Below, one piece after another: positions 8,274-15,172 of a stretch of 19,714 nucleotides of DNA. The stretch's first letter is position 1, and every line of letters begins with the position of its first letter. A model generated the notes under the pieces. It saw nothing but the letters and a program-made list of their open reading frames with translations, was not told the DNA's origin and did no database searches. Both the position numbers and the translations under genes were made by a program. Origin of the DNA: DASQDN01 sp035630195 (GTDB lineage Bacteria > Acidobacteriota > Terriglobia > Bryobacterales > Bryobacteraceae); NCBI GenBank assembly GCA_035630195.1, contig DASQLD010000552.1:1-19714 (forward strand), written 5' to 3'.

Positions 8274-8281
8274 TAGTTCGA

Positions 8282-9139
8282 CTACAGCAATCCCCGGACC
8301 TTCAACCAATCCTGCAATCGCCCAGCCCAACTCGACAGCACGGGATCCGTCGGAGCTAAGCCGACCCCGTGGCGGCCATTTTGATAGATATGCATCTCAG
8401 CGGGTACTTTGGCCTTCCGAAGCGCCATGTAGAAGAGAACGCTGTTCTCCGGCGGCACTCCAGTATCCGCGTCGGTATGAAACAGAAAAGTAGGGGGCGT
8501 TCGGGACGTCACCTGAGTCTCGTTCGAGAGGAGTTCCGCCTGTGCGGGCTCGAAGGGTTCGCCGAGCAGATTGCGTCGCGATCCCACATGAACGTAATCC
8601 GTAACAAAACTAATCACCGGATATGCCAAGATCATGAAATCCGGCCGTGAACTTGCGCGATCGATCGCTTCGGCCGCCTCGGGCTTTCCGTCGTCGAAGT
8701 GTGTTCCAGTCGTCGATGCCAAGTGGCCGCCGGCAGAAAATCCCCAAATTCCGATCCGATTGGGTTCGATTCGCAATTCCTTCGCGCGCGACCTAACCAT
8801 GCGGATCGCTCTTTGGGCGTCCTGTAATGGAGCAGGATGCCTGTACCGAGGTCCTAAGCGGTATTTCAGGATGAACGCCGAGATTCCATGTCCGTTAAGC
8901 CAGTCAGCGATTTGCTTGCCTTCGTGATCCATTGCCAGCCCACCGTATCCGCCTCCGGGACATACGATCACCGCAGTTCCGTTCGCCTTCGCCGGGTCCG
9001 CCGGACGAAGCGTCAAGGTGGGTTTGTCTCGATCTTCCGTACCGACTGCGCCAGGGGCGCCATTCGGCCAAAGAGGCTCGACCGTCTGGGCAAAGGCCGC
9101 CGCCGCAAGCAGAATGCTGCTGTACGCTAACTTTTTCAT
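8282..9139 (-). CDS. secreted alpha/beta hydrolase, acetyl-esterase/BD-FAE-like
   Basis: This encodes 285 residues from the ATG at 9139, with a clear signal peptide (MKKLAYSSILLAAAAFA then QTVEPLWP). An in-frame GTG at 9160 would add seven residues ahead of it and is less likely. The hydrolase fold shows the oxyanion segment CPGGGYGGLAMDHEG, the nucleophile elbow GFSAGG (Ser135), the acid DADTGVPPENS (probably Asp224) and the final GRHGVG (His256), a complete Ser-Asp-His triad. The HEG/PGGGY pattern and 'W..GAPGA' start resemble esterases that deacetylate plant polysaccharides such as xylan, so a periplasmic carbohydrate esterase is likely; the exact substrate cannot be read from the sequence. 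It is transcribed alone, divergent from xseB. Confidence 0.85.
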   Translation of the reverse strand: MKKLAYSSILLAAAAFAQTVEPLWPNGAPGAVGTEDRDKPTLTLRPADPAKANGTAVIVCPGGGYGGLAMDHEGKQIADWLNGHGISAFILKYRLGPRYRHPAPLQDAQRAIRMVRSRAKELRIEPNRIGIWGFSAGGHLASTTGTHFDDGKPEAAEAIDRASSRPDFMILAYPVISFVTDYVHVGSRRNLLGEPFEPAQAELLSNETQVTSRTPPTFLFHTDADTGVPPENSVLFYMALRKAKVPAEMHIYQNGRHGVGLAPTDPVLSSWAGRLQDWLKVRGLL

Positions 9140-9150
9140 AGCAAACGACG

Positions 9151-9159
9151 AGAATAACA
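9151..9159 (-). promoter_or_regulatory. extended -10 element close to the hydrolase start
   Basis: On the - strand the sequence TG-T-TATTCT forms an extended -10, with 11 bases between it and the ATG at 9139. This would leave a leader of only a few nucleotides. There is no Shine-Dalgarno in that gap. Confidence 0.35.
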
Positions 9160-9350
9160 CTCCTACGCTCTATGAGAGATCGCTCGAATGATGCAGAGAT
9201 TGTGTCGTCATTGCCGTAAGGAAGGAAGCCGAGGATGTCGAGGATCACACATTCAGAGTCCACCGTCGAGAATCTCTAAGTGAGACCCGACAGACGAGGC
9301 CCGACATCATGCCTATAACCCTCAATAGGCTTTCTACGAAAGTTGAACCG

Positions 9351-9356
9351 TACAAT
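9351..9356 (+). promoter_or_regulatory. -10 hexamer TACAAT just ahead of xseB
   Basis: TACAAT (5 of 6 consensus) lies with 7 bases between it and the ATG at 9364, so transcription would begin at or next to the start codon. No recognisable -35 was found at 16-18 bp. Confidence 0.4.
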
Positions 9357-9363
9357 AGAGTCA

Positions 9364-9606
9364 ATGGCGGAAGAAGAGAAGCCGGTCGCCAGCTTTGAGG
9401 CTGGACTAGCGGAACTGGAGTCTGTCGTAAAACAGCTTGAATCAGGTGACTTGCCTCTCGAAAAGGCCCTGGAGCTTTTCGAGAAGGGCGTTCAACTCAG
9501 CGAGAAGTGCCGCAAGCAGCTCGAAGAAGCCGAGACCCGCGTGGAAGTTTTGACCAGACGCGCGTCCGGGATTCAAGTCGAGCCCTTCAAACCCACCAAG
9601 GCCTGA
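9364..9606 (+). CDS. xseB: exodeoxyribonuclease VII small subunit
   Basis: 80 residues, normal for XseB. The whole chain is the family's helical hairpin: ASFEAGLAELESVVKQLESG, then LPLEKALELFEKGVQLSEKC, then KQLEEAETRVEVL. XseB forms a long stalk with the large subunit XseA in a nuclease that trims single-stranded DNA. XseA is not in this window. The ATG at 9364 is preferred over a TTG at 9343, because the family normally starts a few residues before the 'FE..L..LE' helix and the -10 element at 9351-9356 would fall inside the longer version. It heads a tight run of co-directional genes; ispA begins 3 bases after its stop. Confidence 0.93.
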   Translation: MAEEEKPVASFEAGLAELESVVKQLESGDLPLEKALELFEKGVQLSEKCRKQLEEAETRVEVLTRRASGIQVEPFKPTKA

Positions 9607-9609
9607 CCT

Positions 9610-10497
9610 GTGCTAATGACGAGAGAGCAATTTCTGGCCGAACAATGCCGGTTCGTGGATGCCGCGCTTAACCGGTGGGTGCCGGCGGAGACGGAACCGC
9701 CAGCGAATATTCATAAGGCGATGCGCTATAGCCTCTTTGCCGGCGGCAAACGCGTACGGCCCATCCTCTGTATGGCAGCGGCCGAGGCGGTCGACGACAA
9801 CGTACCGCGTGTCGAAGATGTCGCTTGCACCCTGGAACTGATCCATACATACTCGCTGATACACGACGATCTTCCGGCGCTCGACAACGATGATCTTCGT
9901 CGTGGCCGTCCCACGTGCCACAAAGTCTTCGGGGAAGCAATGGCGATACTCGCCGGCGATTCGCTATTGACGCTTGCTTTTCAGGTTCTCGCCCGCGTTC
10001 CGCTTCCCGCCGAGAGGAGCGTCGCGTTGGCGGCTGAGCTGGCGACCTCGTCGGGTACCGTGCGAGGCATGATCGGTGGACAGGTTCATGACATCGAAGG
10101 GGAAGGGCAACCTGCCACGGCCGAACTGCTCGAGGCCATTCATCGCGCCAAAACAGGGGCCTTGCTGCGCGCGAGCGTTCGCATGGGCGCGATCTGCGCC
10201 GGCGCCACAACGGCGCAATACAACGCGCTTTCCCTCTACGGCGAGCACGTCGGACTCGCTTTCCAGATTGTCGACGATATTCTCGATGTTGAGCAGCCAT
10301 CTGAAGCGCTCGGGAAGACAGCGGGGAAGGATGCGCAGCAGGGCAAGATCACGTTCCCCGCGGTTTACGGACTCCAGGCATCGAAACAAATGGCGCTCAC
10401 CGAACTTGCCAAGGCGCACGAATGCCTCAGCCGTTTTGGAGAGCGGGCGCATTGGCTCCATGAACTAGCCGACCTGATCGTTCACCGCACGGCATGA
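9610..10497 (+). CDS. ispA: farnesyl/geranyl diphosphate synthase (polyprenyl synthetase)
   Basis: 295 residues, full length. It condenses isopentenyl with allylic diphosphates to make C15 (possibly C20) prenyl diphosphate for quinone, undecaprenyl and hopanoid synthesis. The first aspartate-rich motif is HDDLPALDNDDLRRG (Asp86, Asp87, Asp92) and the second is DDILD (222-226), with the substrate-binding GGKRVRP at 45-51. The segment ELIHTYSLIHDDLPA is very close to E. coli IspA, supporting farnesyl as the product, but chain length cannot be proven. GTG 9610 has AAGG at 9598-9601, 8 bases upstream; ATG 9616 is the alternative. It overlaps tlyA by four bases (ATGA). The xseB-ispA-tlyA-nadK order is common; dxs, which often lies here, is absent. 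Confidence 0.95.
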   Translation: MLMTREQFLAEQCRFVDAALNRWVPAETEPPANIHKAMRYSLFAGGKRVRPILCMAAAEAVDDNVPRVEDVACTLELIHTYSLIHDDLPALDNDDLRRGRPTCHKVFGEAMAILAGDSLLTLAFQVLARVPLPAERSVALAAELATSSGTVRGMIGGQVHDIEGEGQPATAELLEAIHRAKTGALLRASVRMGAICAGATTAQYNALSLYGEHVGLAFQIVDDILDVEQPSEALGKTAGKDAQQGKITFPAVYGLQASKQMALTELAKAHECLSRFGERAHWLHELADLIVHRTA

Positions 10498-11228
10498 AAT
10501 CCGCGGGAAAGAAGCGCCTCGACCAACTGCTGGTTGACCGGGGTCTAGCCGACTCCCGTCAGAAAGCGCAAGCGTTGATACTGGCCGGAAGCGTACTGGT
10601 CGCAAATCAAAAGATCGACAAACCAGGCCATGGTGTCGCTGCCGATGCCGCCATCGAGATCATCGGCGCCCTGCCTTTCGTGAGTCGCGGTGGCTACAAA
10701 TTAGACGCTGCGTTGACCCATTTCGCAATCGATGTCACTGGAAAGATCGCCATCGACATCGGCTCCTCGACCGGCGGCTTCACAGATTGCCTTCTGCAGC
10801 GAGGCGCAGCACGCGTCTATGCAGTCGATGTTGGCGACACACAGCTCGACTGGAAAGTACGAACCGACCCGCGGGTTGTTGTGCGCGACCGCACAAACGC
10901 TCGTCATCTGCAGCCAGGAGATCTTCCTGAACTGTGCGACATTGCGGTATGCGATGTTAGTTTCATATCCGTGACCCTGATTGCTCCAGCGCTGCCTCCA
11001 TTGCTGCATCCTCTCGGCGAATTCATCGTACTGGTGAAGCCGCAGTTCGAAGTCGGCCGTGCTGAAGTTGGCAAAGGCGGAATAGTGCGCGATGCCGCGC
11101 TGCATGCAGCCGCCTGCGAAAAAGTGAGCAACACATTTGAATCCCTCGGCTACATCACGGAAGTGATGGACAGTCCGATCACGGGCGCCGAAGGGAACAG
11201 GGAATTCCTGCTGCATGCCCATCGTTAA
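10494..11228 (+). CDS. tlyA: TlyA family rRNA (cytidine-2'-O)-methyltransferase
   Basis: This encodes 244 residues. An S4 RNA-binding domain (about 7-60, RLDQLLVDRGLADSRQKAQ) is followed by an FtsJ-like Rossmann methyltransferase domain. The SAM motif is DIGSSTGGFTD (88-98). A K-D-K-E catalytic tetrad is readable as Lys69, Asp154 (CDVSF), Lys182 (VKPQFE) and Glu237 (NREFL). In mycobacteria TlyA methylates C1409 of 16S and C1920 of 23S rRNA and sets capreomycin sensitivity; shorter types act on 16S only. Which type this is cannot be decided here. Start and stop overlap both neighbours (4 bases with ispA, 14 with nadK), indicating translational coupling. Confidence 0.93.
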   Translation: MKSAGKKRLDQLLVDRGLADSRQKAQALILAGSVLVANQKIDKPGHGVAADAAIEIIGALPFVSRGGYKLDAALTHFAIDVTGKIAIDIGSSTGGFTDCLLQRGAARVYAVDVGDTQLDWKVRTDPRVVVRDRTNARHLQPGDLPELCDIAVCDVSFISVTLIAPALPPLLHPLGEFIVLVKPQFEVGRAEVGKGGIVRDAALHAAACEKVSNTFESLGYITEVMDSPITGAEGNREFLLHAHR

Positions 11229-12078
11229 AACGGTAGGTCTCATCTCAAAGCCAAATATTCCTCGGGCCCATGAGATCGTTCCGACCTTATACGAATGGCT
11301 GCAGAAGCGCCATATCGCTGTTCGTTTCGATGAACAGACCGGCATCTATCTCAATATGCCCGGCGCTGTGAATCGGTCCGATGTTCCGGAAGGATGCGGA
11401 TTGGTGATCGTTTTGGGAGGAGATGGAACTCTTCTTGCCGCCGCTCGAGCATTGGCTGGAAAGCCTACGCCGCTCTTCCCCGTCAATTTGGGGCATCTCG
11501 GTTTCCTGACCGCCATCACGCTCGATGAGCTCTACCCTGAACTCGAACGCGCTCTCAAAGGCGAATATCGTGTCGCCGGTAGACGGATGCTGCACTGCGA
11601 ACTTCACCGCGAGGACAAACTTATAGCCGAATACGAAGCGCTGAATGATGTCGTTCTCACAAAAGCTTCCCTTGCCAGAATGATTGAAGTGGAAGCGCGT
11701 GTCGATCAGCATTTCGTTTGCACATATCGCGCGGATGGTCTGATCATCTCTACGCCCACCGGGTCCACGGCCTACTCGCTTTCAGCCGGCGGACCGATCG
11801 TGTTCCCGAGCGTGGCCGCCCTGTTGATCACTCCCATCTGTCCACATATGTTGACCAATCGGCCTGTGCTGGTTCCGGACGATAGCGTGATCCAAATCAT
11901 CTCACGCACAGTCGCTGATAACGCGTATCTCACCATCGACGGTCAGGTCGGCGAGCCACTCGAACGCGGTGACCGCGTCGTCTGCCGGCGTTCCGAGAAG
12001 TTCGTGAATCTCATCCGTCCGCCACGCATGATGTTCTTCGATGTGCTCCGCGAAAAGCTAAGCTGGGGCGAGCGGTGA
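11215..12078 (+). CDS. nadK: NAD kinase
   Basis: 287 residues, normal size. It phosphorylates NAD to NADP using ATP or polyphosphate in the cytoplasm. The signature GGDGT is at 68-72 with catalytic Asp70. The 'NE/D short motif' appears as ALNDVVL, and the conserved DGLIISTPTGSTAYSLSAGGP loop and the C-terminal TIDGQVGEPL are all present. AGGGAA lies about 10 bases ahead of the ATG. It overlaps tlyA by 14 bases and the next gene by 4 (GTGA). Confidence 0.95.
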   Translation: MPIVKTVGLISKPNIPRAHEIVPTLYEWLQKRHIAVRFDEQTGIYLNMPGAVNRSDVPEGCGLVIVLGGDGTLLAAARALAGKPTPLFPVNLGHLGFLTAITLDELYPELERALKGEYRVAGRRMLHCELHREDKLIAEYEALNDVVLTKASLARMIEVEARVDQHFVCTYRADGLIISTPTGSTAYSLSAGGPIVFPSVAALLITPICPHMLTNRPVLVPDDSVIQIISRTVADNAYLTIDGQVGEPLERGDRVVCRRSEKFVNLIRPPRMMFFDVLREKLSWGER

Positions 12079-13307
12079 AGCGAATTTCGCTTACATCCTG
12101 GATCTTTGCCGGGATGGCCATCGGCATCGCAATTGGCATATCGGCTCCGGCTTTCGCCATACTGCTCGCGCCTGTCGCCGCAGTTTTTCTTCGTCTGATC
12201 AAGTCAATCATCGCGCCTTTGCTGTTCGGAACACTCGTAGCCGGCATCGCAGGGGCCGGTAGCGTCGCCGCCATGGGCCGCATCGGCGTTAAAGCCATCA
12301 TTTACTTCGAAGTCGTCACAACTCTCGCGTTATTCCTCGGTCTTGCCGCCGTCAATATCGTCCGACCAGGCGACGGCATGCGACTTGAGCGAACTGCTGC
12401 CGAGGCCGCCCTCCCAAAAACACAGCAAAGCTTTGGCGCGATCTTAGAACATACGTTTCCGACGAGCATCATCGATGCTATGGCGCGCGGCGAAGTATTG
12501 CAGATCGTTGTCTTTTCATTTCTCTTCGGCGCCGCTTGCGCCAGTATCGGCGCCGCTGCCAAGCCGGTCGTAAATTTTGCCGAGTCTCTGGCCGAAGTCA
12601 TGTTCCGCTACACGAAGTATGTGATGTATCTCGCGCCGCTGGGTGTTGCGGCCGCGATCGCGGTAACGGTTGGCTCGAAAGGCATCGATGTTCTCCTCGG
12701 CCTTGGCAAGTTGATCGCGACCATGTATATAGGGCTTGTCATCTTCGTTGTTCTGGTCTTTGGAGCGGTCGTTGCTATATTTCGCATCCCGATCAAGTCT
12801 TTCTTACAAGCTGTTCGCGAGCCGTTCGTCATTGCCTTCTCCACTGCGTCCAGTGAAGCAGCGCTGCCACGCGCCATGCAGAACATGGAGCGCTTCGGTG
12901 TTCCTAAACACATCGTCGGATTCGTGATGCCGACAGGATACAGCTTCAATCTCGATGGCACTACTCTCTACCTGTCTCTCGCCAGCGTCTTCGTAGCGCA
13001 GGCAGCCGGAATCGAGATGAGTCTAGGTCAGCAACTCATCATGATGCTTACCTTGATGCTGACGAGTAAAGGTGTCGCCGGAGTCCCGAGAGCGGCCCTC
13101 GTCATCCTCGCCGGAACGCTTGCGACGTTTAACCTTCCGCTCGAAGGCGCAGCCGTGTTGCTGGGCATCGACGCGGTAATGGATATGGCTCGGACATCGG
13201 TGAACGTCCTCGGCAATTGTCTTGCGACAGTTGTGGTTGCGCGATGGGAAGGATTCGCCGTCGGAGCACCACCACTAAATTCTCCCCTTGTGGAAACGAA
13301 TGAATAA
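12075..13307 (+). CDS. dicarboxylate/amino acid:cation symporter (DAACS, GltP/DctA type)
   Basis: 410 residues, an eight-helix plus two-hairpin secondary transporter of the glutamate-transporter fold in the inner membrane. Visible landmarks are the serine-rich hairpin 1 tip AFSTASSEAALP, the TM7 motif GYSFNLDGTTLY (NMDGT type), hairpin 2 TSKGVAGVPRA, and TM8 DAVMDMARTSVNVLGN with Asp370, Arg373 and Asn377. The TM8 Arg and Asp are the residues that hold the acidic side chain and amino group of glutamate/aspartate in archaeal homologues, so an acidic amino acid or dicarboxylate substrate is likely. The position equivalent to the sodium-binding Asp of GltPh is Asn381 here, as in proton-type dicarboxylate carriers. 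The GTG start overlaps nadK by four bases. Confidence 0.9.
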   Translation: MKRISLTSWIFAGMAIGIAIGISAPAFAILLAPVAAVFLRLIKSIIAPLLFGTLVAGIAGAGSVAAMGRIGVKAIIYFEVVTTLALFLGLAAVNIVRPGDGMRLERTAAEAALPKTQQSFGAILEHTFPTSIIDAMARGEVLQIVVFSFLFGAACASIGAAAKPVVNFAESLAEVMFRYTKYVMYLAPLGVAAAIAVTVGSKGIDVLLGLGKLIATMYIGLVIFVVLVFGAVVAIFRIPIKSFLQAVREPFVIAFSTASSEAALPRAMQNMERFGVPKHIVGFVMPTGYSFNLDGTTLYLSLASVFVAQAAGIEMSLGQQLIMMLTLMLTSKGVAGVPRAALVILAGTLATFNLPLEGAAVLLGIDAVMDMARTSVNVLGNCLATVVVARWEGFAVGAPPLNSPLVETNE

Positions 13308-14085
13308 AGGTTTGCCTCCTCTAATTGAACTCTGCAACGCGTCGATAGTACGCGGTGAGCAGGTTGTTATCCGCGAAATGAATTTGCGCATTGAGGTGGG
13401 AGAGCATGTTGCAATCCTGGGCCCGAATGGCTGTGGAAAATCGACGTTGGTCCGCACACTGGCCCGCGAATTTTATCCCTTGAATCGCGATAGAAGCTAT
13501 ATACGTCTGTTCGGCCGCGAGGTCTGGAACGTCTTTGAGCTTTGGTCGCTCATTGGAGTTGTTTCGAACCATTTCCCTACACCCTCACGATCCTTAACAG
13601 GACGGGAGCTCGTCATCGGATCATTCTTCAGCAGTGTTGGCGTTTGGCCGAATCAGCATGTAACAGCCGAGATGGAAGAACGAGCAGATGCCGCGCTCGC
13701 CCAGATCGAAGCGACGCATCTCGCCAGTCGCGACTTCGAAGAACTTTCGTCCGGAGAGGCTCGCCGTATCCTAATAGCCCGAGCCTTAGTACATTCCCCC
13801 AAAGCTCTCCTCCTCGATGAGCCGACTACCAGCCTCGATCTAAATGCGCAGCACGATTTGCGAGAAGCAATGCGTCGCCTCGCGCAATCTGGAATCGCGA
13901 TCCTGCTCGTCACCCATCACCTGAGCGACATCATTCCTGAAATTGATCGCATCGTGATGATGAAGGCGGGTAAGATCATCGCCGACGGGCCCAGATCCGA
14001 GTTACTTGCAAAGGGTCCGATTGAAAACTTGTTCGGGATCGAAATCGATCTCGCCGAACGCGGTGGCTACGTCCACGCTTGGTAG
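13300..14085 (+). CDS. orphan ABC transporter ATP-binding protein (YlmA/ModF-like)
   Basis: 261 residues from the ATG at 13300, overlapping the symporter by 8 bases; a TTG at 13288 would add four residues. It is a single nucleotide-binding domain with Walker A GPNGCGKST (41-49), signature SSGEARR (150-156, in place of LSGGQ), Walker B ALLLDEPT (Asp173-Glu174), D-loop SLD and H-loop VTHH (His206). The Q-loop glutamine is not obvious: the segment reads IGVVSNHF. This pattern, together with the FxLWSLIG region and C-terminal 'VHAW', resembles YlmA/ModF-type soluble ATPases. No permease or binding-protein gene is adjacent, so whether it energises a transporter or acts as a soluble ATPase is open. 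Confidence 0.85.
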   Translation: MNKGLPPLIELCNASIVRGEQVVIREMNLRIEVGEHVAILGPNGCGKSTLVRTLAREFYPLNRDRSYIRLFGREVWNVFELWSLIGVVSNHFPTPSRSLTGRELVIGSFFSSVGVWPNQHVTAEMEERADAALAQIEATHLASRDFEELSSGEARRILIARALVHSPKALLLDEPTTSLDLNAQHDLREAMRRLAQSGIAILLVTHHLSDIIPEIDRIVMMKAGKIIADGPRSELLAKGPIENLFGIEIDLAERGGYVHAW

Positions 14086-14090
14086 TTAAA

Positions 14091-15170
14091 ATGAACCTAC
14101 CCGTAAATCCGACAATTCCGCCCATGCTCGCCAAGCGAGTTGCCGACTTGCCCACGGAAGGATCTTGGATCTTTGAACCGAAGTGGGACGGGTTCCGCAC
14201 ACTGGTATTCCGAGATGGGGATGAAATCCTGATTCAAAGTCGCGACGAAAAGTCGTTGAATCGATACTTCCCGGAGCTAGTCGAAACGTTACGAAAAGCT
14301 CTGCCTGAACGCTGTGTGCTCGACGGAGAGATCGTCATCGTACACAATGGCGCTCTCGAATTTGAGATGCTGCAACTACGCATTCACCCGGCAGCCTCCC
14401 GAATCAAGACGCTCTCGCAACAGATCCCGGCATCGATCGTATTCTTCGACCTCCTGTGTGACGGCGAGCGAGATCTTTGTGGCGAGCCGTTGGAAAGCCG
14501 CCGTGCGGGTTTAGAATCACTTCTTTCCTCAGCCTCGCCCCCGATCCACATCACTCCCATGACTCGCGAGTCGAGTGTAGCGTCGGACTGGTTCCGCCGT
14601 TTTGAAGGAGCGGGTCTCGATGGTGTCATCGCCAAGCCTGTATCGGGAACATATGAGCCGGGCAAGCGCGTAATGCTAAAGGTCAAGCACGAACGGGATT
14701 GCGATTGCGTCGTCGCCGGCTTCCGCTGGCACAAGAAGGGCGAGCGCACGGCTGTCGGGTCGCTGCTCCTCGGGCTTTTCGATAGCGCTGGAGCGCTTCA
14801 GCACGTGGGCGTATGCGCAAGCTTTGCCGAAGAGAAGCGGCACGAACTGACAAGGTTTCTTGAGCCCTTTCGCAAGGACGCGCTCAAGGATCATCCTTGG
14901 AAGCAGTGGGCGGCGGGGTCAGGTGAGGATGGTCAGCGCATGCCTGGCGCTCAAAGCCGGTGGAGCCAGGGCAAGGATCTATCGTGGGAGCCTCTACGAC
15001 CGGAGCTTGTCGCCGAGGTTGCCTACGAGCATATGCAAGGAACACGCTTCCGACACCTGGCGCACTTCCGAAGATGGCGCTTCGACAAATCGCCCTCGGA
15101 CTGCACCTACGCCCAGCTCGAAGTAGTCGCGCCGCAAGAATTGGCGGCAATCTTCCCCGAAGGACGCTAA
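14091..15170 (+). CDS. ligC: ATP-dependent DNA ligase, LigC type
   Basis: 359 residues from the ATG at 14091, 5 bases after the ABC gene; an in-frame TTG at 14079 is the only longer alternative and overlaps the ABC stop. The nucleotidyltransferase domain starts with motif I EPKWDGFR, whose Lys31 should carry AMP. It is followed by motif III-like VLDGEIVI, motif IV LDGVIAKP and motif V LKVKHERD, then an OB-fold domain from about 200 (CVVAGFRWH). There is no N-terminal DNA-binding domain and no fused polymerase or nuclease, which is the compact LigC plan. In mycobacteria LigC acts with a stand-alone primase-polymerase in base excision and end-joining repair. The stop codon is two bases from the stop of the opposing LigD-type polymerase gene. 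Confidence 0.88.
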   Translation: MNLPVNPTIPPMLAKRVADLPTEGSWIFEPKWDGFRTLVFRDGDEILIQSRDEKSLNRYFPELVETLRKALPERCVLDGEIVIVHNGALEFEMLQLRIHPAASRIKTLSQQIPASIVFFDLLCDGERDLCGEPLESRRAGLESLLSSASPPIHITPMTRESSVASDWFRRFEGAGLDGVIAKPVSGTYEPGKRVMLKVKHERDCDCVVAGFRWHKKGERTAVGSLLLGLFDSAGALQHVGVCASFAEEKRHELTRFLEPFRKDALKDHPWKQWAAGSGEDGQRMPGAQSRWSQGKDLSWEPLRPELVAEVAYEHMQGTRFRHLAHFRRWRFDKSPSDCTYAQLEVVAPQELAAIFPEGR

Positions 15171-15172
15171 TC

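Noticed and set aside
9161..9342. Possible small gene between the hydrolase and xseB
   Set aside because: No start with a ribosome-binding site and no recognisable protein. It is best explained as a divergent promoter region.
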